Below are positions 36,759 to 46,333 of a DNA stretch of 62,842 nucleotides, piece after piece. The notes beneath the pieces are model-generated. The model ran no database searches and had not been told where the DNA came from. It was given only the letters and a program-made list of their open reading frames with translations. Both the position numbers and the translations under genes were made by a program. Location of the stretch: NCBI GenBank assembly GCA_913063125.1, contig CAJXZM010000010.1:1-62842 (forward strand), read 5' to 3'. Position 1 is the first letter of the stretch; each line of letters begins with the position of its first letter. Source of the stretch: an uncultured Gammaproteobacteria bacterium (GTDB lineage Bacteria; Pseudomonadota; Gammaproteobacteria; Pseudomonadales; Ketobacteraceae).

Positions 36759-37942
36759 TGTATAAAAATATTATTCAACGTACCGTAATTTTTGCTTCTA
36801 TTGCTGTCGTTTGCCTGATATGGCTGAGCAGTTTTACGGTTCATGCGGCGGTATTGCCTGAAGATCGTGCTGACGTGATGTATCATTCTTATGATGGCGG
36901 TGGAGTCACAATTGACGGGCCTTCAGTTTTGGTGCGTAAAAGCTTCCTTGATAAGTTTTCTGTGTCGACAAACTATTATGCGGATAATATTTCCGGTGCG
37001 TCAATTGATGTGGAATTGTTGGCCAGTGAGTATAAAGAAGAGCGGACGGAATATTCACTGGGAATGGAGTTCCTTAATAATAAGACTCTTATGGGGCTAG
37101 GGTATACCAATAGTACGGAAAATGACTACGTAGCTGATACATTTTATGGATCAATTAGTCAGGACTTTTTTGGTGATTTGAGTAACGTAAGTATCTCTTA
37201 TTCCTATGGCTCGGATGAAATCAGTAAAACAGATGATGATGCATTTGGCACGGAAGAGGCGACGCATCTGAAATATATTATTTCGTTAACTCAAATTTTA
37301 TCTAAAAACTGGTTGATGAATGTTACGCTGCAAACAGATGTGGACGAAGGTTTTTTGAATAATCCGTATCGTAAGTATAGCTATATAGCTGGAACTGATG
37401 CTCTAGGTATCATTCGTGATTTTTCGCCAGAAATTTACCCTGAGACTCGAACCAGTGATGCTGCGGCGATTCGGTTTAAATATTTTTTGCCTTATCGTGC
37501 GGCATTAGGTTTTGAGTATAGAAAATATAGCGATTCCTGGGAGATTGATGCTTGGAATTTCGATATCAATTATACGCACCCGTGGGGTGAGTATCTGGTT
37601 TTTGATGTTCACTATCGATGGTATTCCCAGAGCAAGGCTGAGTTTTATAGTGATTTGTTTACGTCGAAAGACGTTCAAAATTTCATGGCTCGGGATAAAG
37701 AACTGAGTACGTTTAAAGATACGACTATCGGTGTTGGTGTGACGTTTGAGTATGAACCTCAGAGTTGGGGGTTTGTTGAGAAAGTATCCGTTAGTTTGCT
37801 GTACGATCGCTTGAGTATTGAGTACGATGATTTTCTTGATGCTCGTGAAAGTGTTATTGCAAAAACTGCGGGTGGGGGTGAAGAATCCCAATATAGCATC
37901 GACGCTGATGTAGTCCGTTTCTTTTTCTCAATGTGGTATTAG
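36758..37942 (+). CDS. DUF3570 outer-membrane barrel protein
   Basis: This 394-residue protein has a signal peptide (to about 31, VHAA). The mature start AVLPEDRADVMYHSYDGGGVTIDGPSVLVRKSF is characteristic of DUF3570. The rest has many amphipathic strands and ends RFFFSMWY, an aromatic C terminus typical of outer-membrane barrels. DUF3570 and DUF4266 genes usually occur side by side with a TlpA-like protein, often with an ApbE-type FMN transferase, which is missing within this window. It is probably a pore or anchor in the outer membrane for the module. It ends the rightward unit. Confidence 0.83.
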   Translation: MYKNIIQRTVIFASIAVVCLIWLSSFTVHAAVLPEDRADVMYHSYDGGGVTIDGPSVLVRKSFLDKFSVSTNYYADNISGASIDVELLASEYKEERTEYSLGMEFLNNKTLMGLGYTNSTENDYVADTFYGSISQDFFGDLSNVSISYSYGSDEISKTDDDAFGTEEATHLKYIISLTQILSKNWLMNVTLQTDVDEGFLNNPYRKYSYIAGTDALGIIRDFSPEIYPETRTSDAAAIRFKYFLPYRAALGFEYRKYSDSWEIDAWNFDINYTHPWGEYLVFDVHYRWYSQSKAEFYSDLFTSKDVQNFMARDKELSTFKDTTIGVGVTFEYEPQSWGFVEKVSVSLLYDRLSIEYDDFLDARESVIAKTAGGGEESQYSIDADVVRFFFSMWY

Positions 37943-38123
37943 GCACAGCAAAAGCTTTTGTTTAGGGTGTTATGTTGGGTGTTGTGCCCTAGACATTGTA
38001 TTGTAGGTGAATATAGGCGACGATATTCGAGTGAATTTAAGACGGATTATTATGGGTAAAAGGAGATGTTCTGCGCACGATTAAGATCTTATCTTGCGTA
38101 GAATGGGTGATGATTTACAAATT

Positions 38124-39212
38124 TCAATGTATCGCTAACGCTATTACCAATGTGAAAATAACAAGTGCAGTAATTCCTATTGTCGCTACCAATCCTTTGT
38201 TATACCCCGTTTCTACAGCAGGCAAATCATAAATTGATTCCGATGGTGGTTCACCTTCATCCGTCATAAATGCTAGCTCGATACGTCCTAATCGGATTCG
38301 GTCGTTGTGGCTTAGAAATGCCCTTGTCACTGAAAGCCCATTCATCATTACGCCGTTTTTTGCGCTTGCAGTTGTAATTAGCCATCCGTTAGGGGTGTTA
38401 ATTACTCTGGCATGGCAGTGAGATATGGTTTTGTCCTCAAGCGTAATGGCTGCATCTTGACTGCGGCCAACGTCCCATTGGCGTCCTATAGGGGCATCTT
38501 GCTTAAGTGGGAATATCTTTCCTCTAATTGGGGCTGTAAGCACGACAAAACGAGGGCCTGCACCGGCCGCAATTACTTTTTGTGATTTACTGCTACGTTC
38601 TGCCAGTGATTGTAGTTCGTTCATGCTGAGCAGGCTAGTTTTATCCCCCTCAGACTCCTCTTGTGATGTATCGGGACGCTTTCTTGCCCTTCTTTCCCGC
38701 GGGGGTTGTGCAGGCTGTGTGGTTTGTTGAGGGCGAAGGGGCCTGATGTCAGGTTGCGCAGGCGCTTCTATTGTTTGAGATTGTGGTTGGGCGGTTATTC
38801 TCGGCTGCGTATCATCGTCACTTTCGGGGTCAAGGCTGGAAAGTAATGTCGCATCGGCACCCCCTGATTCTGCAGAGGTTAGCCTAAAGTGTTGGTCATG
38901 AAACCGAATGTCGTCGCCAATACCAATTTGCTGACGGCCAATAACCCTTTTACCATTTACAAAGGTACCGTTAGTAGATTGTAAGTCTTCGATATAGGCT
39001 GCGTGAGCAGTGAGTGTTATTTTGGCATGATAGCGGGAGACATGGCCTGCTCGTAAAGGAACTTGGCATTCGACCTCTCGACCTATTAGAACTTCTCGGA
39101 CGTTCACAGGGTATTCGATACCTTCTTCAAGGGATCGTAGCAGATAGCGTGACGTGACGTTAGTGGGTTGCATTAATGTGGCATCGTCTATTTTTTGTTC
39201 GGTTTTGCCCAT
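38124..39212 (-). CDS. Membrane protein with two FHA domains
   Basis: This 362-residue protein has an N-terminal FHA domain at about 38-112 with GRE, SRYHAKI and the STNGTFVNGKRV loop. A Pro/Gln/Arg-rich linker follows. A second, divergent FHA domain lies at about 240-320 (VGRSQDAAITLED, ISHCHARV, AKNGVMMNG). A single C-terminal membrane helix (about 340-361) ends the protein. FHA domains bind phosphothreonine, and the first retains the expected residues. No Ser/Thr kinase or type VI secretion gene is nearby, so partners are unknown. The protein is likely tail-anchored in the inner membrane with its bulk in the cytoplasm. Confidence 0.85.
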   Translation of the reverse strand: MGKTEQKIDDATLMQPTNVTSRYLLRSLEEGIEYPVNVREVLIGREVECQVPLRAGHVSRYHAKITLTAHAAYIEDLQSTNGTFVNGKRVIGRQQIGIGDDIRFHDQHFRLTSAESGGADATLLSSLDPESDDDTQPRITAQPQSQTIEAPAQPDIRPLRPQQTTQPAQPPRERRARKRPDTSQEESEGDKTSLLSMNELQSLAERSSKSQKVIAAGAGPRFVVLTAPIRGKIFPLKQDAPIGRQWDVGRSQDAAITLEDKTISHCHARVINTPNGWLITTASAKNGVMMNGLSVTRAFLSHNDRIRLGRIELAFMTDEGEPPSESIYDLPAVETGYNKGLVATIGITALVIFTLVIALAIH

Positions 39213-39421
39213 GATGACCTATTACGTGTAGGGAAACATATTGCCCTTATAAAAAAGAATAACAGCAAATAAGAAATTTGCTTAATTTTATCATGGTCTA
39301 GTAATTGCCGAAGGGGGTCAAGGTGAGGAGGGGATAGTGTGAATATGTCACAAAAAATGAAGGTTTAATTTAAAGAAGGAGGTGGGGAGGCTAGCCTCCC
39401 AGTCGGTAATGTTCAATAGCT

Positions 39422-39775
39422 TTAGTATGCAGCGTTGAGTGTCCAGCGGACTCCCACGTTATTCTGTTTGGTCGGTGTGTTGGCAGATTGGTGCTCTAAT
39501 GCGGGTAATACAGGTTCACCAGTGGCTCTATCGTAAAGCTTTTTCTCAATGATTTTTGCATTCTGTAACCATGACATGACCCCAAAGCAGTCATTAACGT
39601 CTATATGATGGTCGACGCTAAAGTCCTCCACTTCTTGCATGGAAATATCATCTTTAGTATGTTGCATAAAATAACTAAGCATCTGTTCTGCAATACCGGC
39701 AGAGTGCTCGTCGAATGAATGAGATGTAAGGCTTGTTGCCCTATATGTATTATTATCATTTACATTTCTTTGCAT
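39422..39775 (-). CDS. Hypothetical protein
   Basis: This 117-residue soluble protein is one I do not recognise. The central part (about 25-80) is helical, with SAGIAEQMLSYFMQHT, ISMQEVEDFSVDHHI and WLQNAKIIEKKLYDR, which has a weak winged-helix feel. A GGGGGAAA ribosome binding site lies about nine bases before the ATG, which supports a real gene. It lies upstream of the FHA gene on the same strand with a 209-base gap. Confidence 0.55.
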   Translation of the reverse strand: MQRNVNDNNTYRATSLTSHSFDEHSAGIAEQMLSYFMQHTKDDISMQEVEDFSVDHHIDVNDCFGVMSWLQNAKIIEKKLYDRATGEPVLPALEHQSANTPTKQNNVGVRWTLNAAY

Positions 39776-40113
39776 CAGTTATTTCCCCCAATAAGAAAGT
39801 AACGCAGTAATGTTTTCCATAAGCCATGACTAAAAAGTAACTGGTAGTTGGAAATATTCAAGGCGATATGATTTTTTTTTCTATCACCAGGCCTAGCAAG
39901 CGAGATTATTCTAAAAAAGGGGGTTGTAATTGGGTTGGATAATTGGTTGGGTTTTGAACATTAACATCTAAGCTGTTGTCTTGTAAGTGGAATGCACTAG
40001 GGGTGTTTTATATCTGATAGATAAATAAAAAAAGGCCACAAATTCGTTGAAGAAATTGTGGCCCTTAAGTTGCACTATCAATGTCGAAATAAAATGATAA
40101 AGGAACTTATTTT
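39776..40113. other. Intergenic region with terminator of the oxidoreductase operon
   Basis: About 340 bases without a gene. Apart from the ribosome binding site of the hypothetical gene and the terminator at 40027-40066, I see no other feature. Confidence 0.5.
40027..40066 (-). terminator. Intrinsic terminator of the molybdopterin oxidoreductase operon
   Basis: On the minus strand GGCCACAA-type arms (eight perfect pairs) enclose a loop of about 14 bases and run into seven T residues. Confidence 0.8.
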
Positions 40114-42075
40114 TTAGTGAGCGTCAGGAGCTACACCGGTTTGCGGGCGATTCGCTAAGCCAATATCGCGAGCATGCTGTTCAAATGCTTTGTTTTTCCA
40201 GAAAAAAGCACCTGGCATTGTTGTGGGAATAACCAATACATAAAACAGGGCTCTTCCGATAAGGCTGCAAAAAACGATGGATGCCGCAATTAACCCTAAA
40301 CAAACATAAGCAACTATTCCGTCTACCCCACTTAATGTTAAACCGCTCACCGCTAGAATATTGGCAGCAAGTAAGCAGTTACGTAAGGCATAAGTTTTAC
40401 CAAATGTTGTTTTTTGAATGTAGTGGGATGCAGCACCTTCGCTGGTTTCTGCATTAAGGTATTTTGCGTGGAAGAATAATCCAATACCTTCAATAAGCAA
40501 ACCGGCAATAATGAATAGACTTAACACCGTTGCTAGTGCAGTCCAAGACTCGCCCATAATTCCGAGGGAAGGAATAATAACAACCCCTGTAAGTACCGCA
40601 CCCAAACTCATAACGGTACCTGCAAAGCTCGTAGCAACTTGCCAATGGTTCCAAAAGGGCCTGGCTTTAATGCGATATATTCGGTTCATAAAATAAATTC
40701 CGGCGATACCTGCCACTACACCAAAGGCACCAAATCCTTGGGCTAATGCTGCAGTCAATGTGGTAGGTACCCATGGAACGATATCGGTGATAGCCGTCGC
40801 TCCCCACCAGTTAAATACCCCGTGGTCGAATAAGCTGAAGAATGCATGCCCAGCAACACCGGCAAAGAACATGGCAACCCCGAGGGCTTCTCGGCTTAAG
40901 GGGGAGTGGCGCAGGTTGTTAAACCCCCGGTAAAAGCGCATAGGTTTACCAAGGTGAATGGTTGACATCACAAGACCTGCAGCTTCGATGGCAATAAGCA
41001 CACCCAACATCGGTAAGTACATTACGGACTCGGTAATTGCAGTGATCATTGGCAGCTGAAAAGCGTCGCCGAGGAAAAGCAAAATGAACGCTCCAATTAC
41101 CGCTTGAGTGCCCAGGGTAAACAGTACCAGTGGATTTTCACGAGAACTCAAACGACCTAGATTCCAGTTGGTTTCTAGGTCCTGCTTTTTGTCTACAATT
41201 GTCTGAAAAGCCCCATCCTCATCTTTGCGATATTTAATGGGCATTGAATCCGTGCGGCTCACTTCATCAGGCATATCGTCTATTTGTTGGAAACGTATAT
41301 TGGGGTGAGTGATGTCCGGTGTAGGAAAGCCTGGGATTGTGGTTTGGGTTTGCTCACGTCTTTCTGGTGTGTTTTCAATAACACCGAAGTCTAAAGCATT
41401 ACCGAGGCAAGCCGATACGCAGGCAGGCTTTAAGCCAACTTCTAGGCGGTCAACGCACATGTTACATTTTGATACTTGGCCTTTCACAGGGTCAAGTTGT
41501 GGGGCGTTGTATGGGCATACCCATGTGCAATAGCCACAGCCAAAACACGTTTCTGAATCTTGTAATACCGCGCCGTATTCTACGTGTTTGGTGTAGGCTT
41601 TTGTTGGGCAGCCTTTTAGGCATACTGGGTCATCACAGTGATTGCACGCCATAGAGATATTCATGCGCTTGTAGGCGGGATAAGTTCCCCCTTCAACGTA
41701 GCCTACTGACCGAAAGCTGATGTGAGCAGGCAAGTCATTCTTTTCACTACAGGCGGACTCGCAGGCGTGACAAGCAATGCAGTTATCGGCAGTAAAGTGA
41801 AAGCCATGCTGTTTATTTCGATTAGGATTGGTTCCTACTTCAGGGTTCTCGTTAATATGCATCGAGCGGTTTACAGGAAGATTACCTTCGGTTAGCTCAA
41901 TGAGGTCTATTTTTTGACCGTAGCGATTCTCATTCTTAATATCTTTATCGGCAAGCTTCGCATAGGCCTGCTCATTGGGCCGGATAGAAAATATAGTGCT
42001 GCCGTCGGCTTGCTTTGTTTCTGTGACGCCCTGGTTTTGAAGGGCGTTAATGGCTGATTTATTGGTACTGTTCAT
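40114..42075 (-). CDS. Fused DmsB-like ferredoxin / DmsC-like membrane anchor
   Basis: This 653-residue protein has an N-terminal half (about 85-240) with four cysteine clusters for [4Fe-4S] centres: CIACHACESAC, CNHCDDPVCLKGCP, CFGCGYCTWVCP and CNMCVDRLEVG...CVSAC. A DmsC-like membrane domain of about eight helices follows (about 305-640), with LVMSTIHLGKPMRFYRGFNNLRHSPLSREAL. In DMSO reductases these are separate subunits, DmsB and DmsC. DmsC-type anchors oxidise quinol, so this should pass electrons from the quinone pool to the catalytic subunit encoded 12 bases upstream. The fusion is continuous, with no frameshift. A terminator follows. Confidence 0.88.
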   Translation of the reverse strand: MNSTNKSAINALQNQGVTETKQADGSTIFSIRPNEQAYAKLADKDIKNENRYGQKIDLIELTEGNLPVNRSMHINENPEVGTNPNRNKQHGFHFTADNCIACHACESACSEKNDLPAHISFRSVGYVEGGTYPAYKRMNISMACNHCDDPVCLKGCPTKAYTKHVEYGAVLQDSETCFGCGYCTWVCPYNAPQLDPVKGQVSKCNMCVDRLEVGLKPACVSACLGNALDFGVIENTPERREQTQTTIPGFPTPDITHPNIRFQQIDDMPDEVSRTDSMPIKYRKDEDGAFQTIVDKKQDLETNWNLGRLSSRENPLVLFTLGTQAVIGAFILLFLGDAFQLPMITAITESVMYLPMLGVLIAIEAAGLVMSTIHLGKPMRFYRGFNNLRHSPLSREALGVAMFFAGVAGHAFFSLFDHGVFNWWGATAITDIVPWVPTTLTAALAQGFGAFGVVAGIAGIYFMNRIYRIKARPFWNHWQVATSFAGTVMSLGAVLTGVVIIPSLGIMGESWTALATVLSLFIIAGLLIEGIGLFFHAKYLNAETSEGAASHYIQKTTFGKTYALRNCLLAANILAVSGLTLSGVDGIVAYVCLGLIAASIVFCSLIGRALFYVLVIPTTMPGAFFWKNKAFEQHARDIGLANRPQTGVAPDAH

Positions 42076-42087
42076 AATAAACTCCCC

Positions 42088-44277
42088 TTAATATGTACGA
42101 CGTTGAAGGTTTAGCTGTGCTGCTTTATCTTGATCTACATGTTCAATTCGGATTGCACATTGTTTGAATGCAGGTTGTCTGGAGTGAGGGTCAAGTAACC
42201 CAAGGGAGACTCGGTTTGAACATTCGTGATAATGCATTGGAACAAATACCATGTTGTTGGGGACTCGCTGTGTTAGCTGAACCATCACTACAGCATCTCC
42301 TCGGCGAGATACAATACGTACATAACTTTGGTGTTTTATATTTAGCTCAGCTGCCGCATCAGGGTTCATTTCCATATAGGGCGTTGGGCTGAATTTATTC
42401 TGATTACCAATTTTTCCGGTACGTGTGCGAGTGTGGAAATGCTCGATAACACGACCAGTGTTAAACCAAAATGGAAATTGTTCGCAGGGTACTTCGTTGT
42501 TGTCGATAAAGGGCAACGGGATTAACTTTGCTTTTTTGTCTGCATACTGAAAGCTTCCGTCCGTGTATAAGCGAGCCTCACCTTTGCTATCATGCTCTCC
42601 TTCTCTATGAGGCCATTGCAAACCGAAATTCTCTTTAATCTTTTCATGGCTCATGCCTGATATGTCTAGCATGCGCCCATTGCCTTTAGATAATTCTTTC
42701 ATTTCATCAAATGCTTCGGCAACGGTCTCAGGGAAATGGATTTTTGCGCCGTTTGGAAAGCGTTTTGCCATTTGATTAAAGATCCAAAAGTCAGCTTTGG
42801 AATCCCCTCGGGGCTCTTTGACTTTGTTCGTCAAATTCACCCGGCGTTCAGTGTTAGTGAAGCAGCCTTCCTTTTCTGCCCATAGCGCGGCAGGTAAAAA
42901 AACATGAGCATATTGCGTGGTTTCAACATCTTGGTAGGCATCCTGAACGACAAGGAATTCCAACTTTTGCAGTATCTTACGAATACGTGTGGTGTTGGGC
43001 ATTGATGTCATGGGGTTTGTTGCAATTAACCAGAGGCCTTTGATTTCTCCGGTTTCAATGGCAGAGAAAATATCTGTTTGAAATAGTCCCCGTTTTTCAG
43101 GGAAGAACGATTCATCAATACCCCAGAAATCAGCGACTTCTTTTCTGTGTTGAGGGTTTTCTAACGTTCGATAACCGGGGAGACCTGAGCAGCCTGACCA
43201 TTCTCGAGTCCCCATTGCGTTACATTGACCAGTAATGGATAAGCTTGTGCCACCAGGTTTGCCAATATTACCGGTTATCAATGCTAAGTTGTTGATACCA
43301 ACAACGCCGTCTGATCCATGAGTACTTTGGTTAATACCCATGGTCCAAATCCCCATAGCAGCTGGCGCTTTGGCATAGATGCGAGCAACGGTTCGAATGG
43401 TGTCTTCATCAATGCCACAAATTTTTGCTGCGGTGACGGGGTCATATTCTTTTACTAGTGCTTTGACTTCTTCAACACCATTTGTGTGGGCGTTGATATA
43501 GTCTTGATCTTCTAACCCTTCGTCAAAAATAACATGCATTAGGGAGTTCTGAAGAACAACATCCGTTCCTGGTGTAATAGGAAGGTGAATGTCAGCGAAC
43601 TGAGCTAGCATGGTTACTCTTGGGTCCACCACAATTAAAGGAAACTTACGTTTCTCCATGGCTTCTTTTAGACGCCAATAAATAATGGGGTGTTGCTCTG
43701 GTAAGTTCGAACCCCACGCGATCAAGCAATGAGTGTGTTCAAAGTCGTCATAACAACCAGGAGGCCCATCGGAGCCAAAAGAACGTTTATAACCTGATAC
43801 AGCTGAAGCCATACAAAGGGTGGTGTTGCCATCATAGTTATTAGAGCCAATGCAGCCACGAGCGAGTTTGCCTAGTGTATAAAATTCTTCTGTGAGTATC
43901 TGCCCTGTTGAGATAACGGCAAAAGAATCTCGTCCGTAGGTTGTCTGGATTCGTTTTATTTCGGATGCTGTTTTGTCTAATGCTTGATCCCAGGACGCCG
44001 TTTGATAGTCGTCATAGTTTTTATCGCGCATTAATGGTTTGTCACCGCGACCGGCAGCATCAAACATTTCGTATTCAAAAATACCTTTAATACACAGTTT
44101 TCCGCGGTTAACGTCTGCACCTCCAGCGCCTCGACAAGAAACGGCATCGCCTTTTTCATTAATCCCGACTTCAATGGTGCAGCCTGTTGAGCAGTATCCA
44201 CAAGTGGTGTACTTCCATTCGGTGACTTTCTTATCTGCAATAGTTATCGGTTTTCTATTTTTGCGGCCGAAGATCAT
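42088..44277 (-). CDS. Molybdopterin oxidoreductase, nitrate-reductase (NapA/NasA)-like
   Basis: This 729-residue catalytic subunit has a [4Fe-4S] site with Cys26, Cys29, Cys33 and Cys62 (CGYCSTGC and GKLCIKG). The probable Mo-ligating Cys155 lies in NTTLCMASAVSGYKRSFGSDG, followed by DGPPGCYDDFEHTHC and WGSNLPEQHP. The C-terminal cofactor domain has WFNTGRVIEHFHTRTRTG and NRVSLGLLDPHSRQPAFKQC. These blocks match the NapA/NasA branch. No twin-arginine signal precedes the FeS motif, so the enzyme should stay in the cytoplasm. The fused FeS/anchor protein follows. Nitrate reductase is the best guess. Formate dehydrogenase lacks these blocks, and other substrates of the branch are possible. Confidence 0.85.
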   Translation of the reverse strand: MIFGRKNRKPITIADKKVTEWKYTTCGYCSTGCTIEVGINEKGDAVSCRGAGGADVNRGKLCIKGIFEYEMFDAAGRGDKPLMRDKNYDDYQTASWDQALDKTASEIKRIQTTYGRDSFAVISTGQILTEEFYTLGKLARGCIGSNNYDGNTTLCMASAVSGYKRSFGSDGPPGCYDDFEHTHCLIAWGSNLPEQHPIIYWRLKEAMEKRKFPLIVVDPRVTMLAQFADIHLPITPGTDVVLQNSLMHVIFDEGLEDQDYINAHTNGVEEVKALVKEYDPVTAAKICGIDEDTIRTVARIYAKAPAAMGIWTMGINQSTHGSDGVVGINNLALITGNIGKPGGTSLSITGQCNAMGTREWSGCSGLPGYRTLENPQHRKEVADFWGIDESFFPEKRGLFQTDIFSAIETGEIKGLWLIATNPMTSMPNTTRIRKILQKLEFLVVQDAYQDVETTQYAHVFLPAALWAEKEGCFTNTERRVNLTNKVKEPRGDSKADFWIFNQMAKRFPNGAKIHFPETVAEAFDEMKELSKGNGRMLDISGMSHEKIKENFGLQWPHREGEHDSKGEARLYTDGSFQYADKKAKLIPLPFIDNNEVPCEQFPFWFNTGRVIEHFHTRTRTGKIGNQNKFSPTPYMEMNPDAAAELNIKHQSYVRIVSRRGDAVVMVQLTQRVPNNMVFVPMHYHECSNRVSLGLLDPHSRQPAFKQCAIRIEHVDQDKAAQLNLQRRTY

Positions 44278-44549
44278 TGTGTATTCCTGTGCTGTTGGTT
44301 GTGCTGGCTGTTTGCGCTCTGTTTTGGTGCGTTTTCATCGGTGGTGCGCAGCCCTCTTGCGCAAAACCTTTGAAATCAGGCTGATAGAGGCGTCAAACCC
44401 TGTATAAATCTCTCTACGATAAGCTATCGCAAGACCCATACCTGAAAATACATAGGGTTATTGAAAGGCGGGTATTTTAGTGATTGTTATTCGACAGTTT
44501 TGGGGAGGTTGTCTATGCTAAAAAATAGTCACTGGAGGAAGTTGAAATC

Positions 44550-45374
44550 ATGAATGTTGAGAATCTGTTTGCAGAAATATCCAACCTGCCCAATATCCCT
44601 AAAGTTGTTCAAGAGCTAATTGAGAGCTTTAAGAAGGAAGACGTAAATAGCGAAGAATTGGCGTCAAAAATAGCGATGGATCAAGTTCTTAGCGCAAAAG
44701 TGCTGAGAATGGCAAATTCTGCACACTTTGGTGTGTCGAGAACGATAGCGTCAACCAATGATGCGGTTGTGTTGCTGGGTTTTAATGCGTTACGTACATT
44801 AGTATTAGCATCGGGGCTTACAGGGGCCTTCAAAGCACCAGAGGGCTTTAATATTGAGGACTTTTGGAAGATAAGTTTCCGAACAGGTGCAGTATCAAAG
44901 TGGCTTGCAAAAAATGTGAAGGCTGACCCTGAAACGGCGTTTACCTGCGGTATGTTGCATAACGTGGGAAGTGTTCTACTTCACTTGGGTGCATCAGAGC
45001 AGGCCTTAAGTATTGATAAAGCAGTCGAGCTTGGAGCCGATCGAGTTGAGTTAGAAATGTCCCAAATCGGCGTTAGTTACCCTCAAGTGGGTGAGGAGTT
45101 GGCATTACGTTGGAAGTTTCCTGAGGAGATTTCTAAAGCAATTGGAGAGCAAACTGACCCTTTAAGCTCTGATGAGTTTTCCGTGTTGGCGGGCATTTTA
45201 CATGTCGCTAAGTACCTTGTGGAATGTAATAGAAATGGTTTAAGTGAAGAGGAAACGATTGCCGATTTTCCAAGTGAAGTCGCAAGAGCTACTGGATTAG
45301 AGCCTAGCCAGCTGTTTGATGCGTTGGGTGAAACCGCCGATCTAGGGGCTGAGTTCGACCAGATTTTGCATTAA
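44550..45374 (+). CDS. HDOD-domain protein
   Basis: This 274-residue cytoplasmic protein is almost entirely an HDOD domain: LPNIPKVVQELIESFKKEDVNSEELASKIAMDQVLSAKVLRMANSAHFG and FRTGAVSKWLAK, with GMLHNVGSVLLH in place of the catalytic HD pair. HDOD domains are non-catalytic relatives of HD phosphohydrolases used in signalling and stress regulation. No output domain is attached. GGAGG precedes the ATG. It is transcribed divergently from the oxidoreductase operon and ends at a very stable hairpin. Confidence 0.88.
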   Translation: MNVENLFAEISNLPNIPKVVQELIESFKKEDVNSEELASKIAMDQVLSAKVLRMANSAHFGVSRTIASTNDAVVLLGFNALRTLVLASGLTGAFKAPEGFNIEDFWKISFRTGAVSKWLAKNVKADPETAFTCGMLHNVGSVLLHLGASEQALSIDKAVELGADRVELEMSQIGVSYPQVGEELALRWKFPEEISKAIGEQTDPLSSDEFSVLAGILHVAKYLVECNRNGLSEEETIADFPSEVARATGLEPSQLFDALGETADLGAEFDQILH

Positions 45375-45402
45375 TATGTGATTGTGAATTTGTAAGTAAA
45401 CG

Positions 45403-45464
45403 ATAATACTGCAGGCAATAAAAAACCGAGATAATCCTCGGTTTTTTATTGCCTGCAGTATTAT
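45403..45464. terminator. Bidirectional terminator with 28-bp perfect arms
   Basis: Perfect 28-base inverted arms surround a six-base loop (ATAATC). Each strand has a T-rich stretch (GGTTTTTTATT) directly after the inner GC-rich part of the stem. It serves both the HDOD gene and the convergent GST gene. The right arm contains the stop codon of the GST gene. Confidence 0.88.
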
Positions 45465-46159
45465 GAAAAATACCGACTGCGCATTCGGTCACAATAAGCG
45501 ACTAAGTTGGGTGTTCTTTTTATGCACTCTTTTAATGGCGTATTGGATTCAGGGTATAACGCGTTGGCAAGGAATGCGTAAACGGCAGCATCGTGTACAC
45601 AGGGCGTCGATCCGGCAATGAAGTCATTGTCAGCTAGAATTGTGCTGGCGGTGTCGATGTCATCAATGCCAAGCTGGTAGATCTTTTCGACGTTATGTCT
45701 GCTGGTACCTTGTTGGAATATTTGTGCTTTAACTTTTCCCCGCGCGACAGAAGGAATAATGAATTGTAAAGGAAGGGGTAGTCCACCAAAGAAGGATTTT
45801 TTTGTTGTAGGCCAGTATCGTTCATCTATCCAGCGACTGTAGGTTAATGACCAATAGTAATGTTCTTCTAGCATTTTGACCACGGCGCCGGCAATGGCAA
45901 TATCCCGGTCAGGGATGTCTTGATTTAGATCTATTTTGTGCTTAAGAATAAGGTGTTGAATGATAAATGCTGAATCTGCGATGGTTTCATTGTCATCGGA
46001 AATGAACGGGAGTTTTCCGTTGGGCGCTTTACTTGGGTCATTGATAACTTTTGTTTTGTAATCCATGTTCGCCATTTTCAAAAAGACTTCTACTTTCATG
46101 CAAAAAGGGCTGGCGTTTGGTAACCCAAAGGCGGGTTGATATTGAAATAGTGTAATCAT
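45461..46159 (-). CDS. Glutathione S-transferase family protein
   Basis: This 232-residue protein has an N-terminal thioredoxin fold: YQPAFGLPNASPFCMKVEVFLKMANMDYKTK, then NGKLPFISDDNETIADSAFIIQHL, and a helical C-terminal domain. The pattern, with PxASPFCMKVE, is that of the metaxin/Faxc-type GST branch rather than detoxifying classes. Function in bacteria is not established. The stop codon lies within the 28-base terminator hairpin. The gene is monocistronic. Confidence 0.85.
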   Translation of the reverse strand: MITLFQYQPAFGLPNASPFCMKVEVFLKMANMDYKTKVINDPSKAPNGKLPFISDDNETIADSAFIIQHLILKHKIDLNQDIPDRDIAIAGAVVKMLEEHYYWSLTYSRWIDERYWPTTKKSFFGGLPLPLQFIIPSVARGKVKAQIFQQGTSRHNVEKIYQLGIDDIDTASTILADNDFIAGSTPCVHDAAVYAFLANALYPESNTPLKECIKRTPNLVAYCDRMRSRYFS

Positions 46160-46333
46160 TTGGGTTTCCTATAAGTGAATGCTTGCAGGATATTTAACTA
46201 TTAGTGTTGTTTTTTTTCCATTACTTATTGAGATAATCAGGCTTTATTAGTGTAAAAATGCCCGCCTTGGTTGAAAAGAGGGCATGAAATGCTCAGTGGC
46301 TAGTTTTTGAGCGTAGGGGCGAGGCTTGAGGTG

